Shown piece after piece: positions 7,119 through 7,678 of a stretch of 7,678 bases of DNA; positions within the stretch are counted from its first letter, which is position 1, and every line of letters starts with the position of its first letter. The translations under genes were made by a program, and so were the position numbers. This DNA is from Candidatus Niyogibacteria bacterium CG10_big_fil_rev_8_21_14_0_10_42_19 (GTDB lineage Bacteria; Patescibacteriota; Minisyncoccia; 1-14-0-10-42-19): assembly GCA_002774705.1 (NCBI GenBank), contig PFCN01000026.1, positions 14,727 through 22,404 on the forward strand, written 5' to 3'. The notes under the pieces were generated by a model. It was not told where the DNA came from. It saw only the letters and a program-made list of their open reading frames with translations, and made no database searches.

Positions 7119-7435
7119 TGAATTTAAAAATATTATACAAAGCAAAACAGATACCTTCCGATATCAAGGGAGTGTTTTCCGGTCCGCCGGATAAATATTG
7201 GAAGTGGTTTGTTTTGCTTATAATGATTATATTTGTGTTAACGCTTGCTGGCGATATTTATATTTTTAAAAAAATGAACGCCTCCGCTTTTTCGGATATT
7301 ACGCCAATTAATTCACCTCAATTCATAACAACCGACAAGAACGCGTTGGTTAATATTTATAACACTATTAATTTAAAAGAAAAAAAGTTTGATGAAATTT
7401 TAAACGCTCCGGAAGTCAGAGACCCGTCATTGTAA
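7118..7435 (+). CDS. Unrecognised 105-residue single-span membrane protein
   Basis: I do not recognise this protein. The ATG at 7118 overlaps the PilO-like stop by 1 nt. An in-frame ATG at 7064 would add 18 residues lying wholly inside the PilO-like gene, so 7118 is preferred. The polar N-terminus (about 1-27) contains SGPPDKYWKW and is followed by one membrane helix at about 29-49. A polar 55-residue tail then includes a short helical stretch (KNALVNIYNTINLKEKKFDEIL) and ends APEVRDPSL. Its place after pilN and pilO is where pilP lies in classical type IV pilus operons. However, it has a transmembrane helix rather than a lipoprotein signal, and the tail is too short for a PilP beta domain. 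A PilP-like accessory of the PilN/PilO pair is a guess from position only. Confidence 0.75.
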   Translation: MNLKILYKAKQIPSDIKGVFSGPPDKYWKWFVLLIMIIFVLTLAGDIYIFKKMNASAFSDITPINSPQFITTDKNALVNIYNTINLKEKKFDEILNAPEVRDPSL

Positions 7436-7455
7436 TTTTTTTATTAAAAATTTTT
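7434..7455 (+). terminator. Weak AT-only terminator-like hairpin at operon end
   Basis: AATTTTT (7434-7440) and AAAAATT (7446-7452) form a 7-bp stem around TTATT, followed by TTT. It begins at the stop codon of the last protein gene, where the operon would be expected to end. The stem is all A-U and therefore weak, so termination here is tentative. A second AT hairpin (GATTTTT 7464-7470 with AAAAATC 7475-7481) lies just downstream. Confidence 0.25.
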
Positions 7456-7461
7456 AGCAGG

Positions 7462-7489
7462 TTGATTTTTTGAAAAAAATCGTTAAAAT
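7462..7489 (+). promoter_or_regulatory. Sigma70-like promoter for the leader and tRNA-Arg
   Basis: TTGATT (7462-7467; 4 of 6 to TTGACA) and TAAAAT (7484-7489; 5 of 6 to TATAAT) are separated by 16 nt. Transcription would start near 7496, before the structured element at 7524-7625 and the tRNA gene. This is the best promoter-like pair I see in the intergenic DNA, but AT-rich sequence produces such matches often. Confidence 0.45.
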
Positions 7490-7523
7490 TTTAAGTGGAT
7501 TTAATATTTTTGTCTTAATAATT

Positions 7524-7625
7524 CCCTCCTACGCTCGACTTTCCAGCCGAGCTTCGTATGGACAAGCAATGTTTAAACTCACCGCTTGCCCTTCGAAGTC
7601 CCGTTGGAAACGGGACGTAGTAGGG
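7524..7625 (+). other. Multi-hairpin structured leader/RNA element upstream of tRNA
   Basis: This roughly 100-nt, GC-richer segment can fold as a closed multi-branch structure. The outer stem CCCTCCTACG (7524-7533) pairs with CGTAGTAGGG (7616-7625), 9 of 10 pairs with one C-U mismatch. Three hairpins lie inside. GCTCG (7533-7537) pairs with CGAGC (7548-7552). CAAGC (7563-7567) pairs with GCTTG (7584-7588) around a loop containing the palindrome GTTTAAAC. GTCCCGTT (7598-7605) pairs with AACGGGAC (7609-7616). The palindrome CTTCGAAG (7591-7598) precedes the last stem. TACG/CGTA motifs allow an alternative pairing of 7530-7532 with 7556-7558. No T-run follows on either strand, so it is not a plain terminator. 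The outer stem ends on the first base of the tRNA. It could be a processed pre-tRNA leader, a small RNA or an interspersed genomic repeat. Confidence 0.5.
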
Positions 7626-7678
7626 CCCCGGTAGTTCAATGGACAGAACAGCGCTCTTCTAAGGCGCATATGGGGGTT
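7625..7678 (+). tRNA. tRNA-Arg (anticodon UCU), 3' truncated by window end
   Basis: The cloverleaf can be followed to the T-arm. The acceptor 5' strand is GCCCCGG (7625-7631), then T8 and A9. The D-stem GTTC/GAAC (7634-7637 and 7646-7649) encloses a loop containing GG. The anticodon stem is GCGCT/GGCGC (7651-7655 and 7663-7667), and the loop CTTCTAA carries anticodon TCT at 7658-7660. The variable loop ATATG is followed by the T-stem strand GGGGT. The window ends at the first T-loop base, so the acceptor 3' strand and any encoded CCA are not visible. The anticodon UCU reads AGA and AGG arginine codons. Confidence 0.92.

Noticed and set aside
7598..7616. Strong GC hairpin as an intrinsic terminator
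   Set aside because: No T-run follows on either strand (the downstream + sequence is GTAGTAGGG), and the hairpin lies just before the tRNA and inside a larger pairing.
7524..7625. Known RNA families (6S RNA, small SRP RNA) or a CRISPR array
   Set aside because: The length, loop sequences and lack of regularly spaced repeats do not match those families, so it is left as an unnamed structured element.

Overview
The window looks like part of a Candidate Phyla Radiation (Patescibacteria, most likely Parcubacteria-like) chromosome. Every protein gene is on the + strand and packed head to tail, intergenic DNA is AT-rich, and starts lack Shine-Dalgarno sequences. The gene set is the type IV secretion (T4SS)-like set typical of these small-genome bacteria: a PrgI-family membrane protein, a TraC-like domain protein, a VirB4 ATPase and a two-helix VirB2/TrbC-type pilin. 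The taxonomic call is inferred from gene content and style; no marker gene is present.

Layout. Positions 1-2891 hold the T4SS core: PrgI (5' end cut by the window), a TraC-like protein without an ATPase domain, and VirB4 with intact Walker A and B motifs. Positions 2903-4799 hold three envelope genes joined by 1-nt TAATG overlaps: a small polytopic membrane protein with a doubled IPxIGD motif, a secreted protein of three Ig-like repeats, and the T4SS-type pilin. Positions 4828-5976 encode a membrane-anchored protein resembling a beta-propeller. After a 73-nt gap with two inverted repeats, positions 6050-7435 encode a PilN-like protein, a PilO-like protein and an unrecognised 105-residue single-span membrane protein. 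This resembles a type IV pilus alignment subcomplex without PilM. Positions 7436-7678 contain AT-rich DNA, a plausible promoter, a strongly folded leader of about 100 nt, and the first 54 nt of a tRNA-Arg(UCU) gene.

How the genes may work together (inference). VirB4 is the likely energy source at the inner membrane, with PrgI and the TraC-like protein as membrane and cytoplasmic partners. The VirB2-like pilin would be the extruded subunit. The Ig-repeat protein and the anchored propeller would act outside the membrane, as adhesins or periplasmic/cell-wall scaffold. No relaxase, VirD4 coupling protein, VirB6/TrbL or mobile-element gene is visible, so a surface-appendage or DNA-uptake role is at least as plausible as conjugation. 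The most unusual parts are the structured leader upstream of the tRNA, the T4SS-like/T4P-like gene neighbourhood, the Ig-repeat protein, and the tandem in-phase slippery A-tracts at the 2903/3364 gene junction.
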